A stretch of 43,079 bases of DNA. It comes from CAYMSA01 sp964392965. GTDB taxonomy: Bacteria; Actinomycetota; Coriobacteriia; Anaerosomatales; Anaerosomataceae. The DNA lies in contig CAYMSA010000007.1 of assembly GCA_964392965.1 (NCBI GenBank), forward strand, positions 1-43,079, read 5' to 3'. Positions 25,920 through 35,319 of the stretch are shown piece after piece. The notes below the pieces were generated by a model. The model searched no databases. It was not told the DNA's origin and saw only the letters and a list, made by a program, of their open reading frames with translations. A program made the translations under genes and the position numbers. The first letter of the stretch is position 1, and each line of letters starts with the position of its first letter.

Positions 25920-26062
25920 TGGTCCTCGTCGTCGCGCTCATCGCGCTCTGCCTCATCGTCGGCCTCCGGGCGAAGCGGGTCGGCCTCGAGGTGTACGCCA
26001 CGCTCTTTGTGGCGACGGTGGCGTTCTCTGTCGTCTACCTCTTCACCTACTTCCGGCTCTGA
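25919..26062 (+). CDS. Small two-helix membrane protein (47 aa)
   Basis: The ATG at 25919 overlaps the last base of the CpsD-like stop (TAATG), with GGAG about 7 bases upstream. The product is almost entirely two hydrophobic helices, VLVVALIALCLIVGL and ATLFVATVAFSVVYLFTYF, joined by the basic loop RAKRVGLEVY. It sits between the CpsD-like gene and the polymerase gene with no gaps, so a role as a small accessory subunit of the Wzz/Wzy complex is possible. No family was recognised. It is short enough to be missed by standard gene callers. Confidence 0.7.
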   Translation: MVLVVALIALCLIVGLRAKRVGLEVYATLFVATVAFSVVYLFTYFRL

Positions 26063-26072
26063 GGGTGGCGCG

Positions 26073-27572
26073 ATGAGTGATGGGACTCCGACAGCACAGT
26101 CGTACGAGACCGCAGCCATGCACCGGGACCGCCGAGTGCTGCTGCTGCTCGTGGCGCTTTCCTGCGTGGTCGCGGCCTGGATCCTGTCGTCTCCGCCGGG
26201 GTGGTACCCGGCACTCGTGGTCGCACTGGGCGGATTCATCGTGGCGACATGGGCGCGCCCGGTCTTCGGCCTGGGAACAGTCCTCGGACTCTCGCTCCTC
26301 TTCGAGCAGTACGACTTCGCCTACTTCACGCCTGTCACCCGCGAGGTGCCCTTCTTCGAGAACGCTTCGGTCATCACGGGAATCGATGGCCTGGAGTTCA
26401 CGCCGCTCGAGATCCTCCTGGTCGTTGTATCGGTCGTGGTGCTTGTCCAGATCGTCACGAAGGCCAGGCAGGTCCGTGAGAACCCGCTTGCGCTCCCGGT
26501 CTTCGTCTTCGTCGTGGCCCTCGGCCTGTGGTTCCTCTATGGCCTGGTGGCTGGTGGCGCGGTCAAGACCGCGCTGTGGGAGCTCCGCGCACTCGCGTAC
26601 TTCTGCCTGCTGGCGTTCGTTGTCCCGCAGGTGATCGCCGGTCCGAAGGACGTCTCGACACTTCTCTGGGTGGCGATCTTCGCAATCGGGGCGAAATCGG
26701 TGCAGGGGGCGTGGAACTACTTCGTCGTGCTTGAGCGGGACATGACGAACATCCGCTCGGTCACGGGTCACGAAGACGCGCTCTTCATGGCCTGGATGGC
26801 CGTTCTGGCCGTCGTCCTTCTTGTCTACCGGAGCGGCCGCGCCCAGAAGGCGGTACTGCTCCTACTCGCGCCGGTGACATTGCTCACCTTCGTGGTCACC
26901 GATCGCCGGGCCGCGTACGCCGCCCTCGTGCTCGGCCTCATCGTGGCGGCGGTCCTCGTGGCGACGGACCCGGCCCGCCGGGCGCTCGTCGTGAGGATCG
27001 TCGTCCCCGTGTCTCTCGCGGGAGTCATGCTCGTCGTGGGTGGCTGGAACGCCGGAGGCGTGCTCGGCCGGCCCGCCGACATCATCAGGTCCATCGTCGC
27101 GCCGGAGAACCAGGAGGACATCGATTCGAGCTACTACCGCGCCGCCGAAGAGGTGAACCTGATCCACGCCATCGAGTCGAGTCCGCTGGTGGGCATCGGA
27201 TTCGGTCGTCAGTTCCAGGCCTCGGGACAGGGCGGTATCGTGGACATCGGCTACACGCTCGCGGACTACATCGCGCACAACCAGATCGTCTGGCTCTGGG
27301 CGAAGATGGGCACGGTCGGCTTCGCGATCTTCTGGATGATGATGGGTGGCATCATCGCGTTCGGCTGCCTTGCGTTCCGCACGATCGAGGAGCCCTATCT
27401 GCGCTCGGTCGCACTCCTCGTGGTCTGTGCGGTCGTGATGCAGCTCGTGGTCTCCTACGTGGACATGCAGCTCACCTACGCGCGCAACATGGTGTTCCTC
27501 GGCATGCTGGTGGGCATACTGTCCCGGCTTCCCGCCCTCGACGGGGCGGCGCAGCTCCTTCGGCGTGAGTGA
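26073..27572 (+). CDS. Wzy/O-antigen-ligase-family membrane protein (polymerase)
   Basis: The 499-residue protein has about 10-12 hydrophobic helices and a large extracytoplasmic loop (about residues 340-420: RPADIIRSIV, SSYYRAAEEVNLIHAIESSPLVGIGFG, then YIAHNQIVWLWAKMG). The SPLVGIGFG and H-N-Q pattern is typical of the O-antigen ligase/polymerase (Wzy_C) family. It would polymerise undecaprenyl-linked repeat units on the outer face of the membrane. The ATG at 26073 is preceded by GAGGGTGG and lies 10 bases after the small membrane protein gene; the open frame from 26007 is not used. It overlaps the flippase start by 8 bases. Confidence 0.88.
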   Translation: MSDGTPTAQSYETAAMHRDRRVLLLLVALSCVVAAWILSSPPGWYPALVVALGGFIVATWARPVFGLGTVLGLSLLFEQYDFAYFTPVTREVPFFENASVITGIDGLEFTPLEILLVVVSVVVLVQIVTKARQVRENPLALPVFVFVVALGLWFLYGLVAGGAVKTALWELRALAYFCLLAFVVPQVIAGPKDVSTLLWVAIFAIGAKSVQGAWNYFVVLERDMTNIRSVTGHEDALFMAWMAVLAVVLLVYRSGRAQKAVLLLLAPVTLLTFVVTDRRAAYAALVLGLIVAAVLVATDPARRALVVRIVVPVSLAGVMLVVGGWNAGGVLGRPADIIRSIVAPENQEDIDSSYYRAAEEVNLIHAIESSPLVGIGFGRQFQASGQGGIVDIGYTLADYIAHNQIVWLWAKMGTVGFAIFWMMMGGIIAFGCLAFRTIEEPYLRSVALLVVCAVVMQLVVSYVDMQLTYARNMVFLGMLVGILSRLPALDGAAQLLRRE

Positions 27573-29091
27573 GCGTGCGGAGATGCGGGCGCGGGGGGAT
27601 GACACGGGGGTGCACGATCCTGCGGCCGAGGGTGCCGTGGCGGACGTGCAGGAGCAGACGCAGGCGGCGCTCTCGCGGAGCGGGGTGCTCGTCGCAGCCA
27701 AGGTGATCACCTGGCTTCTCGCGTTCGTGATGACGATCGTCATGCCCCGGTACCTGGGGTCGACCGGGTACGGACGGCTGTACCTCGCGCAGTCCATCAC
27801 GGGCATCATGGCGATTCTCGTGGAGTTCGGACTCAACTCGCTTGCCACTCGCGAGGTCGCGCGCCGGCCGGCTGACGCGGTGGGCTACCTGAGAAGCGGC
27901 GCGATACTGAAGGCCGCGCTCTGGGTGCTCGCTTCGCTGGGTGTCGCGGTGTTCGTGGCCGTCGCCGGCTACCCTGCCGAGACGACGACCGCCGTAGCCC
28001 TCCTGGCCCTTTCGGTACTCTTCGCGGTAGGAAGCTCCCTCATCGTGTCCGTCCTCCAGGCGATGGATCGTATGCGGTGGATCGCCGTGAGTACGGTGGC
28101 CGAGAAGGTCGTGTACGTGGGCCTCGGCGTGACCGCCCTCTTGCTCGGCTACGGGGTCGTGACGGTCGCCTTCGTGACGCTCCTCGGCGCGATTGCCGGG
28201 TTCGTTCTCAACCTGTGGTGGCTGCGGCGCCTTGGCCTCACGATAGACTTGCGTTCGGGCACCACCGCGCCCGGCGTGCGCGAGCTTCTGCGGCGGGCGC
28301 TCCCGTTCTTCTCGGTGCTCTTCTTCGGCGCGATCTACTTCCGCCTGGACGTCGTCATCCTTTCGCTCATGCGTCCTGATGCCGCGGTGGGCTTCTACGG
28401 AGCGTCGTACCGGCTCTTCCAGACGACATACATCCTGGCCGATGCGTTCGTCTTCTCGCTCTTTCCGCTCTTCTGCAGACTGGCCTCGACGTCCGAGGAC
28501 GGTCTTCCCGTCGCCGCGCAGAAGAGCATCGACACGCTCCTCCTGCTCGGGATACCGATCACGGCCGGCATGGCGGTGCTCGCCGAGGACATCGTGCTTC
28601 TCCTCTACGGGTCGGCCTACGCCGAGTCGATCGTACTCCTGCGCGTCCTCTCGCTCGCCATCGCGCTCATGTACGCGAACGGCATCTTCGTACAGCTCTT
28701 GATAGCCACCGAGCGCCAGAGGCGTCTCGCCCTCACAGCGGGAATCGCAGCGGGACTGAACGTCCTCGCCAACTTCGCTCTCATCCCGATGCTTGGCGCG
28801 CTCGGCGCCGCCATCGCGACGGTCGCGACCGAGCTCATCGTCATCGCGCTCAACTTCCGCTTCCTGCCGCGGAGCCTCACGGAGCGTCTGCGCTTCGGCA
28901 CAGTGGGCAAGTACGTGGTAGCGGCGCTGGTGATGGCGTGCGCGCTCCTGCTTCTGGGCGGACGAAGCCTGCTTCTGCTGGTGCCGGCAGGAGTCGTCGT
29001 CTACTTCGTGGCGCTTGCTGCGTTCCGGGCGCTGCCGACCGATGAGTGGGCGACGCTCAAGGCGATGCTCGCCAGCCGGAGGAGGCGCTGA
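27565..29091 (+). CDS. Wzx-type polysaccharide flippase (MOP superfamily)
   Basis: The 508-residue protein has about 14 hydrophobic helices after a charged N-terminus of roughly 40 residues. The first helix (VLVAAKVITWLLAFVMTIVMPRYLG) with GSTGYGRLYLAQSI is characteristic of the polysaccharide-synthesis/MATE-like exporters that flip lipid-linked repeat units. RPDAAVGFYGASYRLFQT also fits this family. The GTG at 27565 overlaps the polymerase stop, but no clear ribosome site precedes it. The ATG at 27583 is an alternative. The last base of its stop is the first base of the next ATG. Confidence 0.9.
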   Translation: MSERAEMRARGDDTGVHDPAAEGAVADVQEQTQAALSRSGVLVAAKVITWLLAFVMTIVMPRYLGSTGYGRLYLAQSITGIMAILVEFGLNSLATREVARRPADAVGYLRSGAILKAALWVLASLGVAVFVAVAGYPAETTTAVALLALSVLFAVGSSLIVSVLQAMDRMRWIAVSTVAEKVVYVGLGVTALLLGYGVVTVAFVTLLGAIAGFVLNLWWLRRLGLTIDLRSGTTAPGVRELLRRALPFFSVLFFGAIYFRLDVVILSLMRPDAAVGFYGASYRLFQTTYILADAFVFSLFPLFCRLASTSEDGLPVAAQKSIDTLLLLGIPITAGMAVLAEDIVLLLYGSAYAESIVLLRVLSLAIALMYANGIFVQLLIATERQRRLALTAGIAAGLNVLANFALIPMLGALGAAIATVATELIVIALNFRFLPRSLTERLRFGTVGKYVVAALVMACALLLLGGRSLLLLVPAGVVVYFVALAAFRALPTDEWATLKAMLASRRRR

Positions 29092-30368
29092 TGGTGATGC
29101 GCGATGCCGATGGGATCATCTGCTTCTCCACCGATGCGTGGGGCGAGATGAAGCGACCGGGACAGCTCATGCGCCTCCTCGCCGGACATCTGCCGGTTGT
29201 CTACGTGGAGCCGCCGCTCTCGGCCACCTCACTCGTGAAGAACTGGCGGATGATGCTCTCAGGCACCTCCAGGAGTCGTGTGCGCAGGCTTTTCGCGTCC
29301 CGCGCCGAGCAGGTCGAAGACGGTGTCCACGTGGTGACGCCGCTCATCTCGGTCCCGCCGAGCCGACTGTCCGCGCTCGCGCCGGACTCGGCCCTTCGGC
29401 GGCTCAGCATGCGCCAGTACGAGCACACCGTGCGCAAGGCGACCCGCGTGGCGGCGCAGGTCGGTATGCGTGCGCCAATCGTCTGGGTGAGCTACCCGAT
29501 GGCGCTTGACGGTGGGCTCGAAGGCGATGGCCTGACGGTCGTGTACGACTGTATGGACCGCTGGACCGACTTCCCCGACGCCATCGCGCATCCGTGGCGG
29601 GGGCTTCTCGTGGAGGAGCTGGAGGCCGATCTCCTGAGGCGCGCCGATGTCGTGCTCTGCTCGGCGCGCGGCCTGTACGACGCCAAGCGGGCAAGCGCCA
29701 TGGGGCCCATCGAGCTCGTGCGCAACGGCGCCGACGTCGAGGACTTCCTACCGTCGGGACGCGCGGTTCCCGCAGACCTGGCGACACTGCCGCGTCCGGT
29801 CATCGGATACGTGGGGGCCGTCGCCGAGTGGGTCGACTTCGAACTCCTGCGTGCGGTGGCGCTCGCCCGTCCCGGGTGGTCGATCGTGCTCGTAGGCCCG
29901 GTCTTCCGCGGACAGTCGATGGGCGATGCGCGGGCGCTTGCACCCATCATCGGGCTGCCGAACGTGCACCTGTTCGGTCCGCGGCCGTACGCCGAGGTGC
30001 CCGCGTATGTCGAGGCGTTCGACGTCGCGACGATACCGTTCGTACTGAATGGCCTCACTGCGGACACGAACCCGATCAAGGTCTACGAGTACCTGGCCGC
30101 CGGGGTGCCGGTGATCTCGACGCCGCTGCCCGAGGTCGAGCAGATGACCGGGGTCTCCGTCGCCGGTGATGCCGGAGCGTTCGTCCGGGCTGTTGAGGAG
30201 TCGCTGTCGACCCGCCACGATGCGGATTCGACGGCCACCCGCATTGCCGCCGCCCGGGAGAACTCGTGGGAGGCGCGGGCCGCGCATGCGTGGCGGGCGA
30301 TCTCCTCGGCACGCGCGGGCGGTACGGCGCGGGCACCGTCAGAGGCGCCGGATGCCGGAGTGCGGTGA
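29091..30368 (+). CDS. GT4-like glycosyltransferase
   Basis: The 425-residue cytosolic or peripheral enzyme has the GT-B layout. The N-terminal part includes DAWGEMKRPGQLMRLLA and VVYVEPPLS, which occurs in a subset of exopolysaccharide transferases. The middle contains VYDCMDRWTDFPD. The C-terminal donor-binding half contains NGADVEDFLP, IGYVGAV and KVYEYLAAGVPVISTPLPEV, the last being the EX7E-like nucleotide-sugar site. GGAGGAGG lies 5-7 bases before the ATG at 29091, which overlaps the flippase stop (TGATG). It presumably adds one sugar of the repeat unit; donor and linkage are not readable. Confidence 0.9.
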   Translation: MVMRDADGIICFSTDAWGEMKRPGQLMRLLAGHLPVVYVEPPLSATSLVKNWRMMLSGTSRSRVRRLFASRAEQVEDGVHVVTPLISVPPSRLSALAPDSALRRLSMRQYEHTVRKATRVAAQVGMRAPIVWVSYPMALDGGLEGDGLTVVYDCMDRWTDFPDAIAHPWRGLLVEELEADLLRRADVVLCSARGLYDAKRASAMGPIELVRNGADVEDFLPSGRAVPADLATLPRPVIGYVGAVAEWVDFELLRAVALARPGWSIVLVGPVFRGQSMGDARALAPIIGLPNVHLFGPRPYAEVPAYVEAFDVATIPFVLNGLTADTNPIKVYEYLAAGVPVISTPLPEVEQMTGVSVAGDAGAFVRAVEESLSTRHDADSTATRIAAARENSWEARAAHAWRAISSARAGGTARAPSEAPDAGVR

Positions 30369-30372
30369 TCGC

Positions 30373-31890
30373 ATGCATGCGAGGTCCGCGAGAGGTGCGA
30401 GCGTGTCCTGCGGTGCGTCCGGAACGCGACGGCCGCCTCTGACGCGGGCGTTCATGTCTCTGCTGCCGCTGGTCGTCGCGGTGGCGCTCCTCACGGCGTG
30501 CGCGGCCGACTCCGATGCTCCCGCCTCGGCCGCGGCCCCCGTCTACCACGTGGCGACCACGGGGAGCGACACCGGGGACGGCTCCTCGGCCCGGCCGTGG
30601 AGGACCATCCAGAAGGCGGCCGGAAGCGTGCCTTCGGGCGCCGTCGTGCAGGTGGCCGCCGGCACCTACGACGAGCGGGTGACGGTCCCTTCGGCGAGAA
30701 GCGGGAGCGAGGCGGCCCCCACGCGCTTCGTGGCCGAGGGCACCGTGACGGTGAAGCGCGGCTTCGTCGTCCAGGCCGATTATGTGACGCTCGAGGGCTT
30801 CACGGTGACCCCGGGCGAGGCGGGTCTCGCCTTCCGCACCGGGCAGGTGCACGTGACCGGGGACCACACGGCGATCTCGGGCCTCACCGTGCGAGACACC
30901 GTCAGCGGCGCGGCCGTCTCCTACCAGGGCGGCGCCTCCTATAACACGCTTCAAGACTTCACCATCCACCGCCCCTGGGAGTTCGGTGTCGTCTTCGGCT
31001 CCCACGCCTCGGCGGGCGGCGGCTACACGACCGCCCGCTACAACACCGCGCAAGACGGCACCATCACCGAGCACGGCGGCTGGTGCGCCGTCGAGATGAG
31101 CGGCTCGTACAACACCGTCGACGGCGTCACGATCGAAGGCGGCCCGAGCGGCTGGAACACGAGGAGCCAGGGCACCTCTGCAGGGATGCCCTATCCCGAC
31201 GGTGACGGCATCCGCGTCCAGGGCCCCAACTCGACGATCAGGAACACCACCATCCACGACCTATGGGAGTGGTTCCACGATACCCAGCACACCGACTGCA
31301 TCCAGTTCTGGACCGACGCCGACGGCCTGCTCATCGACAGCTGCCTGCTCGGCACGTGGGAGCCGGGTCCGCCGCCTGCCGAGCGCGGGGGTCTCGCCCA
31401 GGAGATCGGCCCGAGCCAGATCATCATGGCAGGCACCGTGCCGAGTGGCCAGAACATCACCTACACCGTCGAGAACTGCCTCTTCCTCGGGCAGTGCGGG
31501 ACGAACGCCTCGATCGTCTCGGCGGCGCAGAGCGGCGCCACCTTGAAGGCGCGCCTTTACAACAACACCTTCTGGTCGTCGCGCCCCTCCCTCACGCCCG
31601 GCTCGGTGCTGCGCAACAACATCTTCCGCTCCTTTTACGTGGCGCCCACGACCATGGCCCTCGACAGCGACCACAACGTCTTCTGCTGGGTGGGCGGCTC
31701 CGGCTCCAACAACGTGCCTGCGAGCGAGGGTTCCTCCTCCCTCGGCAGGACCTACGCCACCCGCGTCGACCCGCAGTTCGTGAACCCGGACGTCTCGGCC
31801 ACGACCGACTGGGGTGCCGAGGCCGACTTCAGCGTGAAGGCGGGGAGTCCCGCCGAGGGCCGGGGCGCGAGTCGCACGCAGCGGAAGTGA
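30373..31890 (+). CDS. Secreted lipoprotein with right-handed parallel beta-helix
   Basis: The 505-residue product has a hydrophobic segment ending in a lipobox, ALLTAC with Cys43, followed by AADSDAPASAAA, so it should be a membrane-anchored lipoprotein. The mature part begins VYHVATTGSDTGDGSSARPW and GTYDERVTV, the N-cap typical of DUF1565/parallel beta-helix proteins. It continues with repeated helix rungs rich in N-T and V-x-G-x-T-I (LEGFTV, ISGLTVRDT, TVDGVTIEGG, NTTIHDL). Such folds are found in polysaccharide lyases, epimerases and binding proteins. No specific active site was recognised. The ATG at 30373 is used; the ATG at 30454 would give a shorter signal. It begins 4 bases after the glycosyltransferase stop, so it is part of the polysaccharide run. 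Confidence 0.88.
   Translation: MHARSARGASVSCGASGTRRPPLTRAFMSLLPLVVAVALLTACAADSDAPASAAAPVYHVATTGSDTGDGSSARPWRTIQKAAGSVPSGAVVQVAAGTYDERVTVPSARSGSEAAPTRFVAEGTVTVKRGFVVQADYVTLEGFTVTPGEAGLAFRTGQVHVTGDHTAISGLTVRDTVSGAAVSYQGGASYNTLQDFTIHRPWEFGVVFGSHASAGGGYTTARYNTAQDGTITEHGGWCAVEMSGSYNTVDGVTIEGGPSGWNTRSQGTSAGMPYPDGDGIRVQGPNSTIRNTTIHDLWEWFHDTQHTDCIQFWTDADGLLIDSCLLGTWEPGPPPAERGGLAQEIGPSQIIMAGTVPSGQNITYTVENCLFLGQCGTNASIVSAAQSGATLKARLYNNTFWSSRPSLTPGSVLRNNIFRSFYVAPTTMALDSDHNVFCWVGGSGSNNVPASEGSSSLGRTYATRVDPQFVNPDVSATTDWGAEADFSVKAGSPAEGRGASRTQRK
30523..30697 (+). repeat. 175-bp repeat, copy 1 (start of first beta-helix domain)
   Basis: This segment matches 42905-43079 at 166 of 175 positions by direct comparison. 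The match continues to the window end, so its true length is unknown. The codon differences are nearly all synonymous, with one Gly-to-Ser change. Confidence 0.9.
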
Positions 31891-31920
31891 TCTCGCGCCG
31901 GTGTGCGCTCAGGTTTGGCG

Positions 31921-32901
31921 CTAGCTGACGAGTCGTGCGAGTCGTGCCGAGCGCGCGAGGAGCCAGCTCGCCGCGAGTGAGATACCCAGCGCTATGGCCG
32001 AGAGGGCGAGCCCCCACAGGAAGTCGGTGGATTCGCGCGTGCCCGTGAGCCACCGCACGATGTTGAGAACCGGCGCATGGATGACATAGATGCCGAGTGA
32101 GTAGCGTCCGGCGTTGGCGAGGAGCAGGCACAGACGCGAGGTGTTCGCTTCGGCGCGTGCGTGGCGTCCGGGAAGGGCCCACAGCATCAGGACGCCGCCC
32201 ACGGTTGCGAGCGTCATGATGATGGACTGCCGGGTGCAGGTGAGTCCGGTGCCCCACAGCATGTAGAGGAAGCCGTTCGCAGCGAGCGTGAAGAGCGCCC
32301 CGACGGCCGCGCCGGCTGTGTGTCTCGGCGCGCGCGGTAGGAGAGTTCCGGCGAGATAGGCCGCGATGCACAGCGGCGCCACGGCGAGGAAGCCGGGCCA
32401 GGTGTCAGTATCCGGGGCCGGAGCGTCTCCGCGGAGGGTGGCCACGGCTCCGTAGATGACGAGTGCCGCCACCAGCACGCCGAGTCGTGCGCGGTCGCTC
32501 TGCAGCGCGTGGCCCACGATCGTGGCATAGATGAGCATGGCGAGGAACCAGAGCGTGTAGAAGGCCTGTCCCGCAAAGAGCACGCCGAGCCAATCGGTGT
32601 TCTCGAACGGCGACATGCCCGCACGGAGCGCACCTTGCGCCGCGTAAGCAAAGAGGGTGATGCTCCATGCGAGGTAGGGCACCAGTATCCGCCTGACCCG
32701 GTGCGACAGCTCGGTGCCATGTTCGCTCAGCCGGGAGAGGTGGCCGCTCAGCGCGAAGAGGAGCGGAACCGCCCACACGGACGCGCCGAGCGTCACGAGC
32801 GACGTCGCCACACCGGACTGCGCCGAGAGGAAGACGCTGTGCTGGAGCACAACGGCGCACACGGCAAGGAAGCGGATCGTGTCGAATGCCCGCACTCGCA
32901 T
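31921..32901 (-). CDS. Acyltransferase-3 family integral membrane protein
   Basis: The 326-residue protein has about ten hydrophobic helices. The N-terminal RAFDTIRFLAVCAVVLQHS contains the family's conserved Arg and catalytic-type His, and SRLSEHGTELSHRVRRILVPYL matches the cytoplasmic R-x10-R loop region. The C-terminal RYSLGIYVIHAPVL is also typical. These proteins (PF01757) O-acetylate or O-succinylate surface polysaccharides across the membrane. GGAG lies about 9 bases before the ATG. It is 86 bases downstream of the first GT4 copy on the same strand and probably cotranscribed with it, and is convergent with the beta-helix gene. Confidence 0.9.
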   Translation of the reverse strand: MRVRAFDTIRFLAVCAVVLQHSVFLSAQSGVATSLVTLGASVWAVPLLFALSGHLSRLSEHGTELSHRVRRILVPYLAWSITLFAYAAQGALRAGMSPFENTDWLGVLFAGQAFYTLWFLAMLIYATIVGHALQSDRARLGVLVAALVIYGAVATLRGDAPAPDTDTWPGFLAVAPLCIAAYLAGTLLPRAPRHTAGAAVGALFTLAANGFLYMLWGTGLTCTRQSIIMTLATVGGVLMLWALPGRHARAEANTSRLCLLLANAGRYSLGIYVIHAPVLNIVRWLTGTRESTDFLWGLALSAIALGISLAASWLLARSARLARLVS

Positions 32902-32987
32902 GTCCGTACTCCGCCCGTCGGCGGTGGCCGAGTACTCTCGAAGCCTGTGGCGGTGTGCAGAGAGTACGTCCCCAGGAGGCGGAGAAT

Positions 32988-34253
32988 CTACGCGTCATAT
33001 GGCCGGGGATATCCGAGCGCGTGGCTGTAGGCGGCCAGAAGCGCGGGCACCTGGGCCTCCCAGCGCAGGGCGGGCAGCCGCGAGGTCGCCGCCTCGCGCA
33101 GGCGTGTCCTGAGCCCCTCGTCGAGGAGCGCCCGCTCGATGAGCGCCGCGAAGCCGGCCGTGTCGCCCGGCTCGGCGTACAGCGCGGCCTCGCCCGCGCT
33201 CACGCGGGTCTCGGGCAGGTCGAAGGCGACGACCGGCGCGCCGGCGGCCAGATACTCCATCACCTTGATGAACGTGGAACGGTCGTTCAGGGGGCTCGAG
33301 GGCTCGGGCGCCACGCAGGCGTCGGCCGTCACGAGGTAGCGCGAGAGGATCTCCTCGTCGCGCACCCAGCCCGTGAACTCCACGTGGTCGGCGATCCCGA
33401 GCGTCCCGGCGAGGGCGACGAGCGAGTCGAGCGCGTCGCCACTTCCCACGAGCGCGAAGTGGGCGTCCGTGAAGCCGCGGACGTGCACGAGCTCGGCCAC
33501 CGCCTGCAGCAGGACGTCCACGCCGTCCTGACGGCCCATGACGCCCACGTAGACGACGAGGAAGCGCCGGCCCCGCCGAAGCGACGCGTCAGCGGCGACG
33601 GGAAGCGGCCAGCCCTCCTTGGGCCCGTTGCGCACGACGAAGACGCGGTCCTCCGCCACGCCGCCGCGTGTGCACGCGAGCTCCTTGTACGAGCCGTTCG
33701 TGGCGATGACCGCGTCGGCGAGGCGGTAGGAGCGCCGCTCGCACCACCTGAGCACCCGCAGGACCGCCCCCGAGTCCTTGCCGTAGAGCGTCGCGTAGAG
33801 CTCGGGGGTGAGGTCGTGCTGGTCGAAGACGAACCGCTTGCCGGCGAGCGCGTACGGCCACACGAGGGCGAAGAAGAGGTCCGGCGGGTTGCACGCCTGC
33901 ACGACGTCGAAGCCGGGCCGGCGCGCGAGCGCCGCCATGTGCCAGGCTGTCCGCACGAGCGCGTTGGCATACTCGGCCACCTGCGAGAGCGCCCCGCCGC
34001 GCGCCTTGCGCTGCCGGTACCGGCGTACGATGACGCCCTCGAGGGTCTCATGAGAGCGTTCGCCGGGATCCGCCGGACAGATGACGCTGACGCCGTAGCC
34101 GGCTTCCACGAGCGAGCGCGCCTCCTGCATGACGCGGCGATCGTGAGGGACGGACTCGTTCTCGACGAGGATGAGCGCTCGCGGACTCCGCCGGGCGGAC
34201 ATCTCGCGCCGTCGTCTACCCACCGGCTCCTCCGTTCGCGGCGACATCAGCAC
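32988..34253 (-). CDS. GT4-family glycosyltransferase, copy 1 of a mosaic pair
   Basis: The 421-residue GT-B enzyme has RALILVENESVPHDRRVMQEA at the N-terminus, VVQACNPPDLFFALVWPYAL, FDQHDLTPELY, ATNGSYKELA, VRNGP, YVGVMGRQDGVDVLLQAV and a donor-site EPSSPLNDRSTFIKVMEYLA followed by GAPVVAFDLPE. This is the common GT4 transferase of actinobacterial exopolysaccharide clusters. From ETLEG to the last residues it is identical to copy 2 (36800-38071). The first ~50 alignable residues before that point differ at 14 of 49 positions, and the extreme C-termini also differ. The frame begins with GTG at 34253, with an ATG at 34247 and a GTG at residue 11 (after GGAGGAGCC) as alternatives. It heads a leftward unit with the acyltransferase-3 gene. 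Confidence 0.9.
   Translation of the reverse strand: MLMSPRTEEPVGRRRREMSARRSPRALILVENESVPHDRRVMQEARSLVEAGYGVSVICPADPGERSHETLEGVIVRRYRQRKARGGALSQVAEYANALVRTAWHMAALARRPGFDVVQACNPPDLFFALVWPYALAGKRFVFDQHDLTPELYATLYGKDSGAVLRVLRWCERRSYRLADAVIATNGSYKELACTRGGVAEDRVFVVRNGPKEGWPLPVAADASLRRGRRFLVVYVGVMGRQDGVDVLLQAVAELVHVRGFTDAHFALVGSGDALDSLVALAGTLGIADHVEFTGWVRDEEILSRYLVTADACVAPEPSSPLNDRSTFIKVMEYLAAGAPVVAFDLPETRVSAGEAALYAEPGDTAGFAALIERALLDEGLRTRLREAATSRLPALRWEAQVPALLAAYSHALGYPRPYDA
33012..34050. repeat. 1,039-bp direct repeat, copy 1
   Basis: This segment matches 36833-37871 (offset 3,821 bases), with one visible mismatch, T34026 versus C37847. It covers the C-terminal ~346 codons of the glycosyltransferase gene and stops abruptly at both edges. 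Identity was checked by comparing the bases at both ends and the translations in several frames. Confidence 0.93.
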
Positions 34254-34398
34254 GGGCGACGTGACCTCCGTTGAGCATACCCATCAGCACCCTTCACCCA
34301 TGTCCTGTTAGCCGAAGCGCGCGAGTGGAGATGACTAACGGTGAGTGGCCGTGACGGGATGTGGCCGTCATGGCAGGTCATTCGAGGAGCCGGATACG

Positions 34399-35319
34399 AT
34401 GTCAGCCCTTCCGAGCAGGCGCTATGCGATCGTCTCGCCGGTCCGCAATGAGGCGAGGTTCATCCGTCGCACGCTCGAGTCGGTCACTGGGCAGACGGAG
34501 CCTCCCGCGCGGTGGGTGATCGTGGATGATGGTTCCACCGACGAGACCGCGGCCATCATCGCCGAGTTCGCTGCCGACGCCGACTACATCCGGCTACTGC
34601 CGCACGTCGGTGACGATGCCGAGAAGCCCACCGATCGCCTGCTGTGGGCCGCGGAGGCCGTGGCGTTCAACGCCGGGCTGCGTGAGGTCGATCTGGAGAG
34701 CGTCGAGTACATCGTCAAGCTCGACGGCGATCTGGCGTTCGGCCCCGACTACTTCGCCACGCTCATGGACGAGTTCGAGAAGGACCCGTCGCTCGGCATG
34801 GCGGGTGGCTACTGTTACCAGGTCGATGACGGCGTGCGCCGCAAGGAGTGGAACCCCGAGTCGCACGTCCGCGGGCCGACGAAGATGTACCGGACCGAGT
34901 GCTTCCGGGACATCGGCGGCATCCCGACGGTCTACGCGTGGGATGCGCTCGATGAGATCAAGGCGCAGATGGCCGGGTGGCGGACGCGGAGCTTCCCGCT
35001 GGTCGTCGAGCACCTCAAGCCCACCGGGACCGTCGGCGGCCTCGCACGTGCACGGGTCCGTCAGGGCATCGGGGCGTACCTCCTCGGCTATCATCCGGTG
35101 TTCCTTTTCGCGCGCAGCGCGCGGCTCGCTCTCGCGCCCCCCCGTGTTCTCGGCGGGGCGGCGTTTCTCGCCGGCTACGTGCAGGCGTCCTTCCGGCGGC
35201 CCGAGCGAATCGCCGATGCCGAGACGATTGCCTACCTTCGTGGTCAGCAGCTGCAGCGTCTGCGCGGTCTGCGCAGCGGGGGCGAGGTCGCCTCTCTCCT
35301 CGGCAGGGATCGCCGATGA
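34399..35319 (+). CDS. GT2-family glycosyltransferase
   Basis: The 306-residue GT-A enzyme has SPVRNEARFIRRTLESVTGQ, WVIVDDGSTDETAAII with the nucleotide-binding Asp pair, and KLDGDLAF with the metal-binding D109-x-D111. A C-terminal amphipathic/hydrophobic region (YHPVFLFARSARLAL, VLGGAAFLAGYV) may attach it to the membrane. GAGGAG about 10 bases before the ATG at 34399 supports this start over the GTG at 34345. It overlaps the deacetylase start by 4 bases (ATGA). It is divergent from the first GT4 copy. Confidence 0.92.
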   Translation: MSALPSRRYAIVSPVRNEARFIRRTLESVTGQTEPPARWVIVDDGSTDETAAIIAEFAADADYIRLLPHVGDDAEKPTDRLLWAAEAVAFNAGLREVDLESVEYIVKLDGDLAFGPDYFATLMDEFEKDPSLGMAGGYCYQVDDGVRRKEWNPESHVRGPTKMYRTECFRDIGGIPTVYAWDALDEIKAQMAGWRTRSFPLVVEHLKPTGTVGGLARARVRQGIGAYLLGYHPVFLFARSARLALAPPRVLGGAAFLAGYVQASFRRPERIADAETIAYLRGQQLQRLRGLRSGGEVASLLGRDRR

